Shown piece after piece: positions 1 through 10,815 of a DNA stretch of 64,000 nucleotides. Numbering within the stretch: the stretch's first letter is position 1; every line of letters starts with the position of its first letter. The DNA is taken from positions 6,262,001-6,326,000 of the forward strand of contig NC_026505.1 of assembly GCF_000182925.2 (NCBI RefSeq), written 5' to 3'. Under the pieces are notes generated by a model. It worked only from the letters and a program-made list of their open reading frames with translations, searched no databases and was not told the DNA's origin. Made by a program: the position numbers and the translations under genes. Origin of the DNA: Neurospora crassa OR74A. Lineage: Eukaryota; Ascomycota; Sordariomycetes; Sordariales; Sordariaceae.

Positions 1-974
1 TCCTCCTCGCGGCCGCTGCTGCCCCCGCCGCCCTCGGCGCTGCCGTCAACACCATCAAGCCCTTCAACTGCGGTACTGATGCTCCCTCGCGCCAGCACAT
101 CCAGATGACCAAGGAGCTCGCCGAGAAGGAGGCTGCTATGGCTGCCGAGGGTATCATGACGGCCCAGGCCACCATCAACGTCAATGTCTACTTCCACGTT
201 GTTGCCGCCTCCACCGCGCTCAGCGATGGCTACGTTACCGTATGTCGTTTTCACCCATTTACCAAACTTTTAGTCAACTAACATGAAATTGCAGTCCACC
301 ATGATCAACAACCAGGTCGCCACCCTCAACAAGGCCTACGCCCCGCACAACATCCAGTTCACCCTCAAGGGCACCGACTACACCATCAACAGCAACTGGG
401 CCGTCGACGGCTCCGAGCTCGCCATGAAGAAGGCCTTGAGGAAGGGAACCTACAAGGACCTGAACCTGTACATCCTCAAGGACCTCGGCGACGCTCTTGG
501 GTATTGCTACTTCCCGACCTCGGTCACGTCCAAGTCCAACGACTGGTACTACGACGGCTGCTCCATCCTGTACGACACCTTGCCCGGCGGCTCGCTGACC
601 AACTACAACCTCGGCCACACGTCCACCCACGAGATCGGCCACTGGTTCGGTCTGTACCATACCTTCCAGGGCGGATGCTCGGGCAACGGCGATTACGTGT
701 CGGATACCCCTGCCCAGGCGTCGGCGAGCAGTGGATGCCCGACGGGTAGGGACTCGTGCCCTAGCCAGCCTGGCTTGGATCCTATTCACAATTATATGGA
801 TTACTCTTATGAGTATGTGTTCCCCCTTTCCCTTTTTTTGGATTTCCTGGTTGAGGTGAGGAAGATGACTGACAGATAAAAAACAACAGCACCTGCTACG
901 AGGAGTTCACTTCGGGCCAGAGGACCCGCATGACTTCGTACTGGAACCAGTACCGCGCCAACGCCTCCGTCTAA
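1..974 (+). CDS. Secreted M43-family (pappalysin-like) zinc metalloprotease, 5' end outside the window
   Basis: Three exons are visible: 1-239, 295-812 and 890-974, with introns 240-294 (GTATGT...GCAG) and 813-889 (GTATGT...CAG). The junctions keep frame. The first visible residues are a hydrophobic Leu/Ala stretch that looks like the end of a signal peptide, so the start codon lies just left of position 1. The zinc-binding motif HEIGHWFGLYH is at 628-660. It is followed by a Cys-containing loop (GGCSGNGD), a DTPA motif and the Met-turn HNYMDYS split by intron 2, all diagnostic of fungal extracellular MEP1-type proteases. About 279 residues are present, matching the usual length of roughly 280-300. 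Expected role: secreted endopeptidase for extracellular protein. The family call is strong; the substrate is unknown. Confidence 0.93.
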
Positions 975-2163
975 GCGGCAGACCTGAGGATGGTCGACGA
1001 CTCTGCAGCAGTTCGAGACCGCAATGTTTGTTGTAGGCGATGGCAGTTCAGATCTGGTTGTACATAGTGACTTTTTCTCTCTTCCATGTGTGTGATTTTG
1101 TCTGGATCTGCACTTGGAAGAAGGATTGAACGGATGATCATGGATGTCTATAATGATGAGATGATGAGAGATGGATGGATGATACCTGGTGGGATTGATG
1201 GAGAGGAGAGATACCAAACCGACAGAATGAATGAATCTTGTTCTTGTACTTGTTGGTGGTCGTGATTGTGATCGTGTCTGCGTCTGCTGTCCGGTGAAAC
1301 TGTCGTTTACTCAGTCGAGTACTCCGTTGTAACTTTGATGATGCTGGGAGACAGGAGACGGCGTACCTCTACCGATGGAAGGCGACACGCTACCTGAGGG
1401 TCGTGGTGCGGTCGTTGTCGGTGAAAATGGACTTTGCTCAACCCCCTTCCAGGAAGGTGAAGCTGAAGTCGAAATTGAAGCAAGTCGAAGTTGACAAGAT
1501 GCCCTGAAGTTGAACTTGAAGTTGGACGTCAGATGAAAATCGCAGCAAGCAACCCCACGCAAAGCACCACGCAGAAACACCTGCATGCAAAGACGACAGC
1601 GCGAAGCACAAAGCATCAGCCCGGCATGACAGAAACAGACGGGCGTCCATACGTATAAGAAAAAAACAATTGGAGATGGGAATGGGAATGGGAAACGGAA
1701 TAATGTCAAAGAATCAAGCAAAAACCGGAAGGAAGCCATCGCCCATAGAAGCAGCGAGCTTGGCGCCAAACGCGGGGCATTTGCGCATCCGCCGATGCCT
1801 AATTGCCGATGCGAGCACAAGACGTACGTACCGCGACGCGCCCTCTTTCTGACCTACATGTTAGTACAAGGCAACTATTGAATGCCCCAATGGACTCCCC
1901 ATGCGATACGCGATACCTTTTATACCTACGTACAAATCAGTTATATCGGTCTGTAAAATCAGACCTTAAAAAAAACGTCGTGAAGTGAGGAAGGAGACCC
2001 GGCGGTTGAAGCTTCCTCCGTCCCGCTCTACGGCGGGGGTACGTAGCACGAAAGGGGAAAAAGCGGGGTTGAACCCCCGTCTGCACCACCTTTCGCGATG
2101 GCTTGGCAATTTCTTTTTTTGGTGTATGTAACCTCTTATTTGCATGTCAATATCCAACAATAA
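975..2163. other. Intergenic spacer, no gene recognised
   Basis: This holds the 3' UTR of the metalloprotease and a spacer before tRNA-Gly. A short G/C palindrome near 2062-2085 resembles a T-arm in reverse orientation, but I could not complete a cloverleaf around it. No convincing open frame was seen. Confidence 0.6.
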
Positions 2164-2235
2164 GCGCCAATGGTCTAACGGCTAGGATTCATCCCTTCCA
2201 AGGATGAGGTGGGGGTTCGATTCCCTCTTGGCGCA
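2164..2235 (+). tRNA. tRNA-Gly (anticodon UCC)
   Basis: The 72-nt cloverleaf folds cleanly. The acceptor stem GCGCCAA pairs with TTGGCGC, and the discriminator is A. The anticodon stem CATCC/GGATG encloses loop CTTCCAA with anticodon TCC. The T-arm contains GGTTCGATTCC (B box) and the D-arm TGGTCTAACGG (A box). There is no intron. It decodes GGA glycine codons. Confidence 0.96.
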
Positions 2236-2237
2236 TC

Positions 2238-2244
2238 TTTTTTT
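2238..2244 (+). terminator. RNA polymerase III terminator of tRNA-Gly
   Basis: A run of seven T residues begins three bases after the tRNA discriminator base, the standard Pol III stop signal. Confidence 0.85.
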
Positions 2245-2975
2245 CTGTTTTTCCAACTATTCCTTTTGGTTGAGAATGGTGTTGGGAGCATTTCCCGCTC
2301 GTGTTGATTTTTTTTTTTGGAAGGGTTATCTGTTTGTTTTTACTTTGGTTGTATGGGCGAGTTCAGGAGTTTGTATTGGTGTTCGTTATATCAATGAGTA
2401 AGAATTGATGGTGGAACCTTTTTTGTTTTTTTGTCTTTTTGGGTGAATTAACCTGGGTGAGGAGAACTATCGTTTTATTTAATCTAAAACTAGAGAGATG
2501 GTTCATCTCATGGCCATGGAGATAGAGGAGAAGGGATGAATGGATGGATGCATTATCGCCCAGGTGCTCACACGTTCGTTCGGTGTTCGCGACATCAGAA
2601 GAGCCCTAAAGGGTTTCGTTACGAGGAAATATCACAAAGAAGAGGATCGGGAGTCCAGACAAATTTGACCACTTCATAAGAGAAAACTCCACAACTGTCT
2701 GCTACAGAAGACACCATCCTTGAATTCTTTGTTTGGTCCCAGATAAAGGCAGGGCATCAACAAGTACCCACCAAGAGACCAACCCTTCCTTTTCATCCAT
2801 TCACCCACTCTTCATCAACTCAAACCTGCCTCTCGTGAACAACAGAATGCTTCTCATTATCCAGTTCTCCAACCCCCTTTTCAGTCTCTACCCTCTTCTG
2901 CTGCAACTGAGCCAGGTCTTCCTTATTCTCAAACACTGCACGATCACAGCCTCGTTAACAACAACTCAATCTTCA
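2245..2975. other. Intergenic spacer, no gene recognised
   Basis: This lies between tRNA-Gly and the stop codon of the minus-strand sugar transporter. It probably includes the transporter's 3' UTR. Only short shadow frames were seen. Confidence 0.6.
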
Positions 2976-4641
2976 TTATGGGGGCGGTGCCCAGGTGCAC
3001 TCACAGAAAGCCAACTCCTCCAAACTACGATTCGACGTCTCCGGCCACAAGAACCAGATGAGCGCCGCCTCGGCAAAGATCCAGCAGCAGTACACAAGCA
3101 GGTACTTCCAGCCAATGGCCTGGGTGCCGATCGGGTTGACGTTGGTGCCGAAGAACTGCGCCGCCTTGCCCCAGAACTGGAAGATGGCGATGCCGCGGGC
3201 GCGTTGGGCGTAGGGGAAGATTTCGACGAGGTAGGCTGCCATTTGTTAGCATCTGAACAAAACACCAGACGAAAGAGAGCAGGGTAAATGATAAAAGGAG
3301 GACTGACTATAGGTAAGAGCGTTGAAACACAAGTTGTAAGCCGGACTATAAGCATAGATCCAGAACAAACTAAACTTGGCGGCCACGGGATTCTTGTACG
3401 CAATAAACACCGCCGTGCACACCGTCCAGCCAACGTAGACTGCCAAAATCGAAAAGATGCCCGTCAGGTACATGGTCCTGCGCCGGAACCGCATAACCAC
3501 CATCGCGGCGCTGACACCGCAGACCAAACTCCAGCACTGGTTACCCAAGTTATACTTGGTCTGAAAGCTGGGATCCGTGTAGCCGATCAACTTGAGAACG
3601 TCACCGAGAAAGTACGAAATGACGACATTGCCTGAGAGTTGAGTGAAAAGGCCGAGCAAAGAACCGATGAGCACGCGGCGACGCATACCGGCGGTCCGGA
3701 TCATATCCGCCCACGACTGCTTCGAATGCTCCAACTCAATCTCGAGAGTGACTTTGATCTCGGCAATTTCCGCCTTGACGAAGTCACTGTCCGCGTTTCC
3801 TTCGGCATGGTAGCGGATGAGCACATTCTTTGCTTCCTCAAGTCGATGTTTACTCATCAGGTATCTCGGAGATTCTGGAAGGAAGAAGACAAAGATGACT
3901 TGGAGGAGGGAAGGAGCCATTTGAAGAAGGGAGGGAATTCGCCATGACCAATCGTTTGTAATTCGTTGTGTACCATACGTGCAGCCAGCGGCCACGATGG
4001 CGCCGATGAAGTAGCAGGCGTTGAAGAGGGATGTCAGAATGGGACGTTCCTTGGGGTATGCGAGTTCGCCAATCAAGCATGAGCCGGCGACAATGGCGTA
4101 GGGGAGACCGAAACCAATGATGGCGCGGGCAATGATGTACATGGGGGCTGGAGGACGTTAGTATGACCGAGCGAAGAAGTCGTAGCATGAAGTGGGCACA
4201 CCGTTCTTCGAAAAACCCTGAATGAATGTGCCGATGATCATGATGCAGGAACCAAACATGATGCACCATCGACGGCCAAAGTTGTCGTTAATCAGCGGGA
4301 TGAAGGGCAGACCGAGGACGGAACCGAGAGGAAGAGCGGAAGCGAGAATGCCGCTGTAGCCGCCGGTTGGGTGGCCGAAGTCTGGTTGCTCTCGTTAGCT
4401 TCTGTCTTCTTTCAATGGCTCCCATTATCAAGATGAAGAACTCACATTTTTTCCACGCAGGCAACAACTGTGCGGAGTTGATGATTTGTGAATCGAACCC
4501 CGACGTCATCTCGATACCGATGACACAGGGGAAAAGAAGCAGGTACATGTTCCGCAGATGGGGCTTCTTCCACCATGGAATGGGATCATCCATGGCCATC
4601 CGATGGATGACATTGTCAGATTGGGGGCCGCCGCCGACCAT
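2976..4641 (-). CDS. MFS sugar transporter, lactose permease-type
   Basis: Four exons read on the minus strand: 4641-4446, 4381-4202, 4147-3308 and 3235-2976, giving 491 residues. All junctions keep frame; introns have CTAAC-type branch sites and AG ends. Sugar-porter signatures seen: GFDSQ in TM1, NFGRR in the loop after TM2, RAIIGFG, PESPRYL at the end of the first half, QLSGNVVISYF in TM7, VEIFPYAQRARG, and a C-terminal PETSNRSLEELAF. The QLSGN form of TM7 and the VEIFPY segment fit the lactose-permease/cellodextrin-transporter branch rather than hexose carriers. It should be a plasma-membrane proton symporter for a mono- or disaccharide; the exact sugar cannot be read from sequence. The cytosolic tail after LEELAF is short. 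Confidence 0.92.
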
Positions 4642-7011
4642 CTTGACGGTGTGTGGTGGTGATTAGCTGGTATTGCGGTAAGTGGTAAGTAATACAGGTG
4701 AAGACTATGGCGAGGTGTAGAAACCGGGCATGGTATAACGAAGAAGCTCTCAGGGAAGGGACCGATATCAGGGACCAAGGCGTGCATATATGGACTGGAG
4801 ATGGGGTAGGTTGATCTCTTCTCAGCTAGGGTCTAGTGACTGGGCATTGCTCGTGGGCAAGTGACTTGTGTCAGGGTGTGTGTTGCCTCATTGGATATTA
4901 GACAATATAGAGAAAGAGAAATATGACTGGCTGGGAAGACCCGATAGAGCGGAAACGTGGAGTGACGGTTTGTTGCTGGGTCGATTCCCATGGTGTTGAT
5001 CTCGCAGCAGGTGCATTCTTCTAGTGAAAGCGAGTCCGAGGGGGAGGATCATCTAGTTCTGGGTTAGCCCAGGCAAGCCAAATTCAGAGCCGGATGGATT
5101 CTCCATATTGCGTTGTGAACACAAGGAAATGGTTGGATGCAGATACGGGGTACGACGGTGCTTCCGTGGTGTCTATCTCTGACGCTCGCCTCTCGTTTGA
5201 GCTGTCAGCTGCTGAAGAGGTATTGACTGGCACCGGGAAGAAAGCGGTATAGTCTGCGACTCCTGGATGGAGAAGCTTGACATCAGTGGCTGATTGAATG
5301 AGGTCCGGTTAGGCTAAAAGCTATCACCCAGAAGGACAAGAGATCCGGCATGCATGATGTGGAGGGAGAGGCGTACCACCCACCCTAGGCTCCTAACGAC
5401 CCAGTTCCATGAAGCGTATTCTCTTGCTGATTCAATGTGGCTCCCATGCATTCCTCAGCTTCCTATACCTTTGTGCCAAAGGTTGTGGGACAGTGTCCTG
5501 ACCCCATTTGCTATCAGTCTACCAGAGCCGTGGTCGTGGTCTTTTTTATTGATCTTTCCGACGTGTCTTTGATGCCCAGGAAGTGCCATCAAAAAGCCCG
5601 TACCAGAGAAGAGCGCCTGGGGGAAAGCGTTCCGGCGTCCAATGTTATGGCCGTGATTCCATTGCAGGTGCTTATATCAGGCTAATGTACCTTACCCAAC
5701 CGCCGCTGGTGAGTGTGCGGCACGGCATGGGTGGCATGCGCGGTTCAACGCCAGAATGAGACCCTGTCGACCAATTTGTAGAGCAAATAATACCGCTCGG
5801 CGTTATTCTTTCTTGCCCATTGCAATCCATAGTGCTCTCTGCATGCGCGGGACATGATGAGGTCCCGTCGTGGTGGTGTAAGGCTGGCATGTATTGTCCT
5901 AGTTCGGCGGGGTGAAAGAAACGAAGAAGTTCGAGAGATGGCGTGGTGGCTTGAATCAAGCATCAAACAGTGTCAGCCAAGAGCATTGGCAGAAACAAGT
6001 GCTGGGTGTCAAGTTGACCGAGATTTTTTGAGTTCGGGCTGAGAAGGGCGTTTTGACCTTGACACGACATGCCTGGAATATGGAAGCGTTGTTTATAGCT
6101 TAAGTGTTCGGATGGGAATGTCTCGAGTACATTGGACCGAATGTGCTCGGGGTAGGATGAGTAGGATCCGGGAAACTGTCAAGACACCCATCTTTCCAGT
6201 CAGCAATCGTGCTTTGAACCGCGCCAGTAATCCCCAGCTTCCACCAGCCTTGCAATATGTAATCTGACCAACGTAGATGGATGAACTTGCCGAATTTCCG
6301 GAGGTGGCCACTCCTGTCGCGGATAACGCATGCAATGTCCAGCCCGTCATGCACTCAAAGTCCTGTGTCTGGCCGGTAGACGGGAGCTTCGTGCTGGTGC
6401 TCATGGCAACCGAGATAGAGGGCCGGGACGGTTGTTCATCTGGGGTAAACCTTTGAAAAGCAGGGCATGTTCATGTTCATGTTACAAGGAAGGCGAGAGA
6501 AGAGCACATCATCAAAACAGACGGGGTTTTCGTATGACATTGAGGATGTGAAAAGAAAGTGGTAGACGAAAATGTTGTGGGAAAGGCGAAAGCATCAAGC
6601 AGCGCAGCAAGATCGAATTTGCCCTGGATCGATTCGCCAAGCAATTCCAGAGAGGCCGTTGCGGTGAAACAGCAATTCCTGGAGTGGGAATGAATTCAGC
6701 GTATCGATTGGCGCTCCATATTCCATCATTCGCTCTTTCCAGTGTTGGTGAAGCATAGTAAGTAGGATGCCCGGGGTTACAAATCTCCGCCGCGGTTCAC
6801 TCCTTCCTTCCATCCTCGCATGTCATGTGTCCCCCTGCTCCGTGCTACTCCTTCCCCAACTCCCTTTTGTTCTTTTGGTCGCGGGATCATTCTCCTGGAA
6901 ATACCAGCATCGATGCTCCCAAGGAGGTACTTTTTCCCAGTGTTGGTGTCAACCACTTTGAACGATCCATCTGTGCAGTGATCTTCGTGGCGACTCACTT
7001 CAAGCTCTGTA
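4642..7011. other. Long spacer with only short unrecognised frames
   Basis: This is upstream of the sugar transporter and downstream of the small secreted peptide gene. Several minus-strand frames of 70-103 codons occur (for example 5672-5959, 6093-6404 and 6595-6813), but none shows a family motif, and I could not join them by credible splice sites. It could hold regulatory DNA or a decayed gene. Confidence 0.4.
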
Positions 7012-7227
7012 CTAACACTTTCCGTAAGGACTCCAAAGACAGTACCCAACCTCGCAGTAGTTGGAGCGATAGCATTGTCCACTGCTGCAATACCCCGTGC
7101 CGCTGCCGCACGTCTTGAGAGCAGCTAAGGCCTTTGGGTCCATGAACTGTGTAGCTCTATCGAAGATGACAGCGGGAGCAGCGAGTATCGCGGTGGCGAA
7201 GAGGGAGAAACAGGTAATGAACTGCAT
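7012..7227 (-). CDS. Small secreted cysteine-rich peptide
   Basis: A single-exon frame of 71 codons with an ATG at 7227-7225. Residues 1 to about 19 form a classic signal peptide: a Met-Gln start, hydrophobic core LFATAILA, then an Ala-Pro-Ala cleavage region. The mature peptide of about 50 residues has six cysteines near its C-terminus with spacing C-x6-C-x4-C-x5-C-x4-C-x7-C, ending in Cys at the stop codon. An even cysteine number and small size fit a disulfide-knotted extracellular peptide such as an antimicrobial protein, toxin-like peptide or effector. I do not recognise a named family. A TATAAG box lies about 107 bp upstream. The gene stands alone in a 3.8 kb region without other clear genes. 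Confidence 0.66.
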   Translation of the reverse strand: MQFITCFSLFATAILAAPAVIFDRATQFMDPKALAALKTCGSGTGYCSSGQCYRSNYCEVGYCLWSPYGKC

Positions 7228-8437
7228 CGCAGCTCATGTTATTGCGTCGTCGATGATCTTGTGGTATGTAGGCGATACTGACGATAAAGCGAGGAACAGT
7301 CATTGATCCTGAGCGTGTCAAATGTCCTCCCTTCTTATAGGCTACACTTGACTGAAGGCCGCGGTCTTTGATACTCATAAGAGTCGTCAGGTTCCTAAGT
7401 ATCTTGGTAGCTGATTGAACCCTGGAAGAAGGAAGCTAGTGATGCCGGCGAAGGCTAGGCTAAGCGAACTTGCGCAGCAAAGAACAACTTGCTGAGCCTT
7501 CTTGATGACTCATGAGCCCACCAGAGTCCCAGCAGTCTGGATTCAAAAGCGTTGTCATATGGAAGTATCAAAGGCTTATTTCAAGTCGAGCAAGTCGAAA
7601 AAAGAACTGGACTGGCATAAAGAGACACGGATAAACGGCTGTAAGTAGTTGAAGTTCGCGGCTAACATGTTTATTTCCGGGCCGTGATGCGGCATGTTGT
7701 ACAAGCAGCGACTGGTACTATGTCGGCCCTCCGAGGGGGGAGAACGAACGACAGGGTAAAAACATTCCATATTGGGTGTTCGGAGACTGATAGGTGAAGG
7801 AAACTGAAGTTGCCGTTCGTCGTCGTTTGGGACAGCATTCATTCTCTTCCCTTACCACTAGGTGGCTACACGCAGGATGTACCAGACATCGCGGTTGCCA
7901 GCCAGCAATATCTTACGTCGACCTTTCCAGGCCGTCGGTAAACCAATTCTCCTTTACCTTTTATACTCTTTTCTTTCGTTCCAGCTTCCTTACTCGGGCA
8001 CCGGGCCCCCGAATATTTTTCTCCACTCCTGAAATCCCCCAACTCTCGAGTCCGGTGTCCACCGACGCCCATGATTGCCAACCACTGCTGTCCCTGACCC
8101 CTCTCGGAGGCTAGATTCGTAAAAGGTTCCCCAGCAGCTGACAGAACGTTCGATGGTGTCACGGTTTCGTCAACAAAAAATCGTGACGTTTGACAGCCAG
8201 GATGATTCCGCACCAACATCGGGCATCCTCGGCACGCCCCTCAACTGACCAATCAGAGGTCTTCCTGGTGACTAACCGCCAAGGATAGGGGTCCTCGATG
8301 CTTGATGATGTGTTTGCCGTTCTTCAACAGCTTATATCTTCCAAAACGGGCAGTGTAACTCGTCGCGCGTAACCTTGATTTTCGTCAATTTGAGACACGC
8401 AGTTCAAAGTGTTTGCGCAAATCGTCGAGAGACAAAA
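7228..8437. other. Divergent intergenic/promoter region
   Basis: This separates the minus-strand secreted peptide gene from the plus-strand rhodanese gene, so both promoters should lie here. No coding frame with family features was seen. Confidence 0.55.
7334..7339 (-). promoter_or_regulatory. TATA-like box of the small secreted peptide gene
   Basis: TATAAG on the minus strand, about 107 bp upstream of the ATG at 7227. Position and sequence fit a core promoter element. Confidence 0.4.
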
Positions 8438-9052
8438 ATGTCCACAGCACCCCCAGACACCGAAACCGAGACGGCGCCCTGGTACGCCGCCTACCCCGAG
8501 CCTCAGTCGGACCTGATGAACATCTCGCGCGCAGAGGTGCTGGAGATGCTCAAGGGCTCGACGGGTGAAACGGCCGGCAAGGATTTCGTGCTAGTCGATT
8601 TGCGAAGAGACGATTGCAAGGTTCGTTCGTTCGTTCGTCGTGATGGCTGTTGGCGTCCATCCACCACAAACCCCTTTCCAGAGTCCAGCTCCAGAGCGTC
8701 CATGTACGCTAACGCCAAGCCCCCACCCCCCCCTTTCTACCAATAGGGCGGCACAATCCGCGGCTCAATCAACCTCCCCGCGCAGTCAATGTACCAGACT
8801 CTCCCGACGATCTATGACATGTTCAAGGCGGCGGGGGTGAAGAAGGCCATCTTCTACTGCGGCACTTCGAGAGGCCGTGGTAGCCGTGCCGCGCGCTGGT
8901 TGTCGGATTACCTCGTCAAAATAGGCGATGACTCGATTCAAAGCTTTGCTCTGTTTGAGGGCATCAAGGGCTGGGCAAATGCGGGGCCCGAGTATGTCGA
9001 GTTTATGGATGAGCACGACGGGTCGGTTTGGGAGAGGTTGAAGAGCCAGTGA
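8438..9052 (+). CDS. Rhodanese-domain Cdc25/arsenate reductase-like protein
   Basis: Two exons, 8438-8620 and 8747-9052, encode 162 residues. The intron has donor GTTCGT, a branch CTAAC in GCTAACGCC and acceptor AATAG. The start ATG has a good context (gacaaaaATG); an upstream in-frame extension lacks conservation features. The protein is one rhodanese domain: an N-terminal VLVDLRRDD strand, GGTIRGSINLPAQ, then the active loop CGTSRGR, which fits CX5R of Cdc25 phosphatases and yeast Acr2-type arsenate reductases. Sulfurtransferases usually have a shorter loop, so phosphatase or arsenate reductase activity is more likely than sulfur transfer. Cytosolic; no signal peptide. Confidence 0.88.
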
Positions 9053-9975
9053 AGGACGCGGAGGCGGGATTGGTGGATGACGGCCGGGGGTGGTTCGTCG
9101 ATGGCGGTGGTGGTGGTGGTTGTTGATGGTCGAGAGGGGTGTGGGGAGATGTGGGAGATGTTGAAGAGGGACGCGGAGGAGGCGGTTGGGACGTTGCCTG
9201 TGCTTGGTTGAGGGGACTGGTTTTGGGTGGTGGACATGATTGATGTGTGTTGATGATGGGAATGAGGGCATTCAGGGGTGGTTGTTTACAGCTTCGTTCA
9301 CAAACAACGGGAGCATTGACAAAGCAGAAGGGAATCAACACAGATATAAATTCCCGATCCCAAAAGACAGGGACATGGATTATGTTTCCATGACTGCATA
9401 AAGTCGAAAATCGTATGAGGCGAGTTTGGACTTCTTGGACTCCATTCGCTCACCGCACAAATCCATCACATCTGTTGGGCTTCAAGGCTTCATCAACCTG
9501 GTCCAGTCGGTCTCGACTTGCTGGTGAAAGAGGAGCAGGAACCTAATCCGACGAGTGGAAGCCCCAGACGCGGAACCGACAAGTCCTCGTAGCGAATCGA
9601 CACTGCAGCGCATCCCGTCATCTTCAGCGGTCCCGTCTGGGCTTCAGGGGACCCCCGCCCGCCTGTGTCAGCCTCCTGTGTCCGCCGTGTGCCGGTCCCG
9701 CAATGAGTGGCCCAAGCTCCCCCACTACCTCCCGCTAGCCCAGCATGATCGACCAATCAAAGGCTGAAATTGGTGTGATCCCCCGTCTGTCAATCGGCAA
9801 CTTGTGCCGTCGCTGGCTGTTGACGCCAAACTGACCGTCAAGGTGCCTGCCCGCCCGCCCTCTGCTTTGAGTGATCAAAGAAATTGTTGGCCAAAACAAA
9901 AACAAACAACAACAAGACCAGCAAACACACACACACACAACCCCAAACGGAACACACAGACAACAGCCGCCCATC
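9053..9975. other. Intergenic spacer
   Basis: This contains the rhodanese 3' UTR, a GGT/GTT-rich low-complexity stretch near 9080-9130 and the p25 promoter and leader. The leader is rich in CA/AAC repeats (9895-9965). No gene was recognised. Confidence 0.55.
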
Positions 9976-10643
9976 ATGTCACGACGACCACCCAGAGGAG
10001 AATACATCGAGACCGACACCGGCAACAAGGTCGCCCGCAAGGCTACTTTGGTCGGCACCCAAAACATCATGCTTGGCGGCAAGACAGTCATCCAGCCCGA
10101 CGTCATGATCCGAGGCGACCTCGCGAGAACAATTCCACCAGCCCAGTCCGCGTCCGGCGGTCCAGCCAACAACACTGCCGTTGCCATTGGTCGGTACTGT
10201 TTCTTGAGCAGAGGGTGCTGTCTTCGGCCGCCGGGCAGGATGTACAAGGGGTATGTCTGCTCCTCCACCCTCTCTCTTCCAATTTGACTGTGCTCGTTAT
10301 AATGGCTGACGGCAATCTAAACAGAGTCTTCACCTTCATGCCCCTCCGTCTCGGCGACCACGTCTTTGTCGGCCCCGGTACCGTCGTCCAAGCTGCTCAG
10401 ATCGGCAACCACGTCCACATTGGCGGTAAGGTCGTCATTGGCGAGTTTGCCATCATCAAGGATTACGTCAAAGTTCTCGACGGCTCGGTTGTCCCTCCGA
10501 ACATGGTCATCCCCAGCTTCAGCATCGTCGCTGGTCAGCCGGCGCGTATCATTGGCGAAATCCCCGAGGGAGGCATCGAGGCATTCGAGTTGAGGGATTT
10601 GTACAAGACAGTGGGGAATAACCCCCAGCCGACGGCGCCTTGA
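9976..10643 (+). CDS. ro-12: Dynactin subunit p25 (DCTN5-like)
   Basis: Two exons, 9976-10250 and 10325-10643, give 197 residues. The donor is GTATGT, the acceptor AAACAG, with branch CTGAC. The protein is a left-handed beta-helix built of hexapeptide turns (for example VIQPDVMIRGDL, then GDHVFVGPGTVVQAAQIGNH and HIGGKVVIGEFAIIKD), ending with the family tail PARIIGEIPEG and LRDLYKT. This order and length match dynactin p25, a pointed-end complex subunit that helps dynein-dynactin bind cargo such as early endosomes and nuclei. In Neurospora the p25 gene is known as ro-12; I apply the symbol by orthology inference. It converges with the SDR gene 172 bp downstream. Confidence 0.94.
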
Positions 10644-10815
10644 AGAGCTTTTTTGGTCATGCCAGCTCTTTGCGAAAAGAAATACTACAGGAGACCAGGG
10701 ATCGCAAAAGGGTAGCGCATACTCAAAGTGTTGAGGCATTGGGCCAAGCTGTCGTATGTATTACTCTCTATACATCCACGATTCGAAAACCTCATTAACA
10801 CGTCTCCTTCCTAGT

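Noticed and set aside
2040-2100. tRNA-like palindrome on the minus strand next to tRNA-Gly
   Set aside because: A T-arm-like hairpin is present but its loop is six bases and no matching acceptor, D or anticodon arms could be found.
5672-6813. Chain of minus-strand frames that might form a spliced gene
   Set aside because: I could not connect them with good donor and acceptor sites, and no translated segment matched a family I know.
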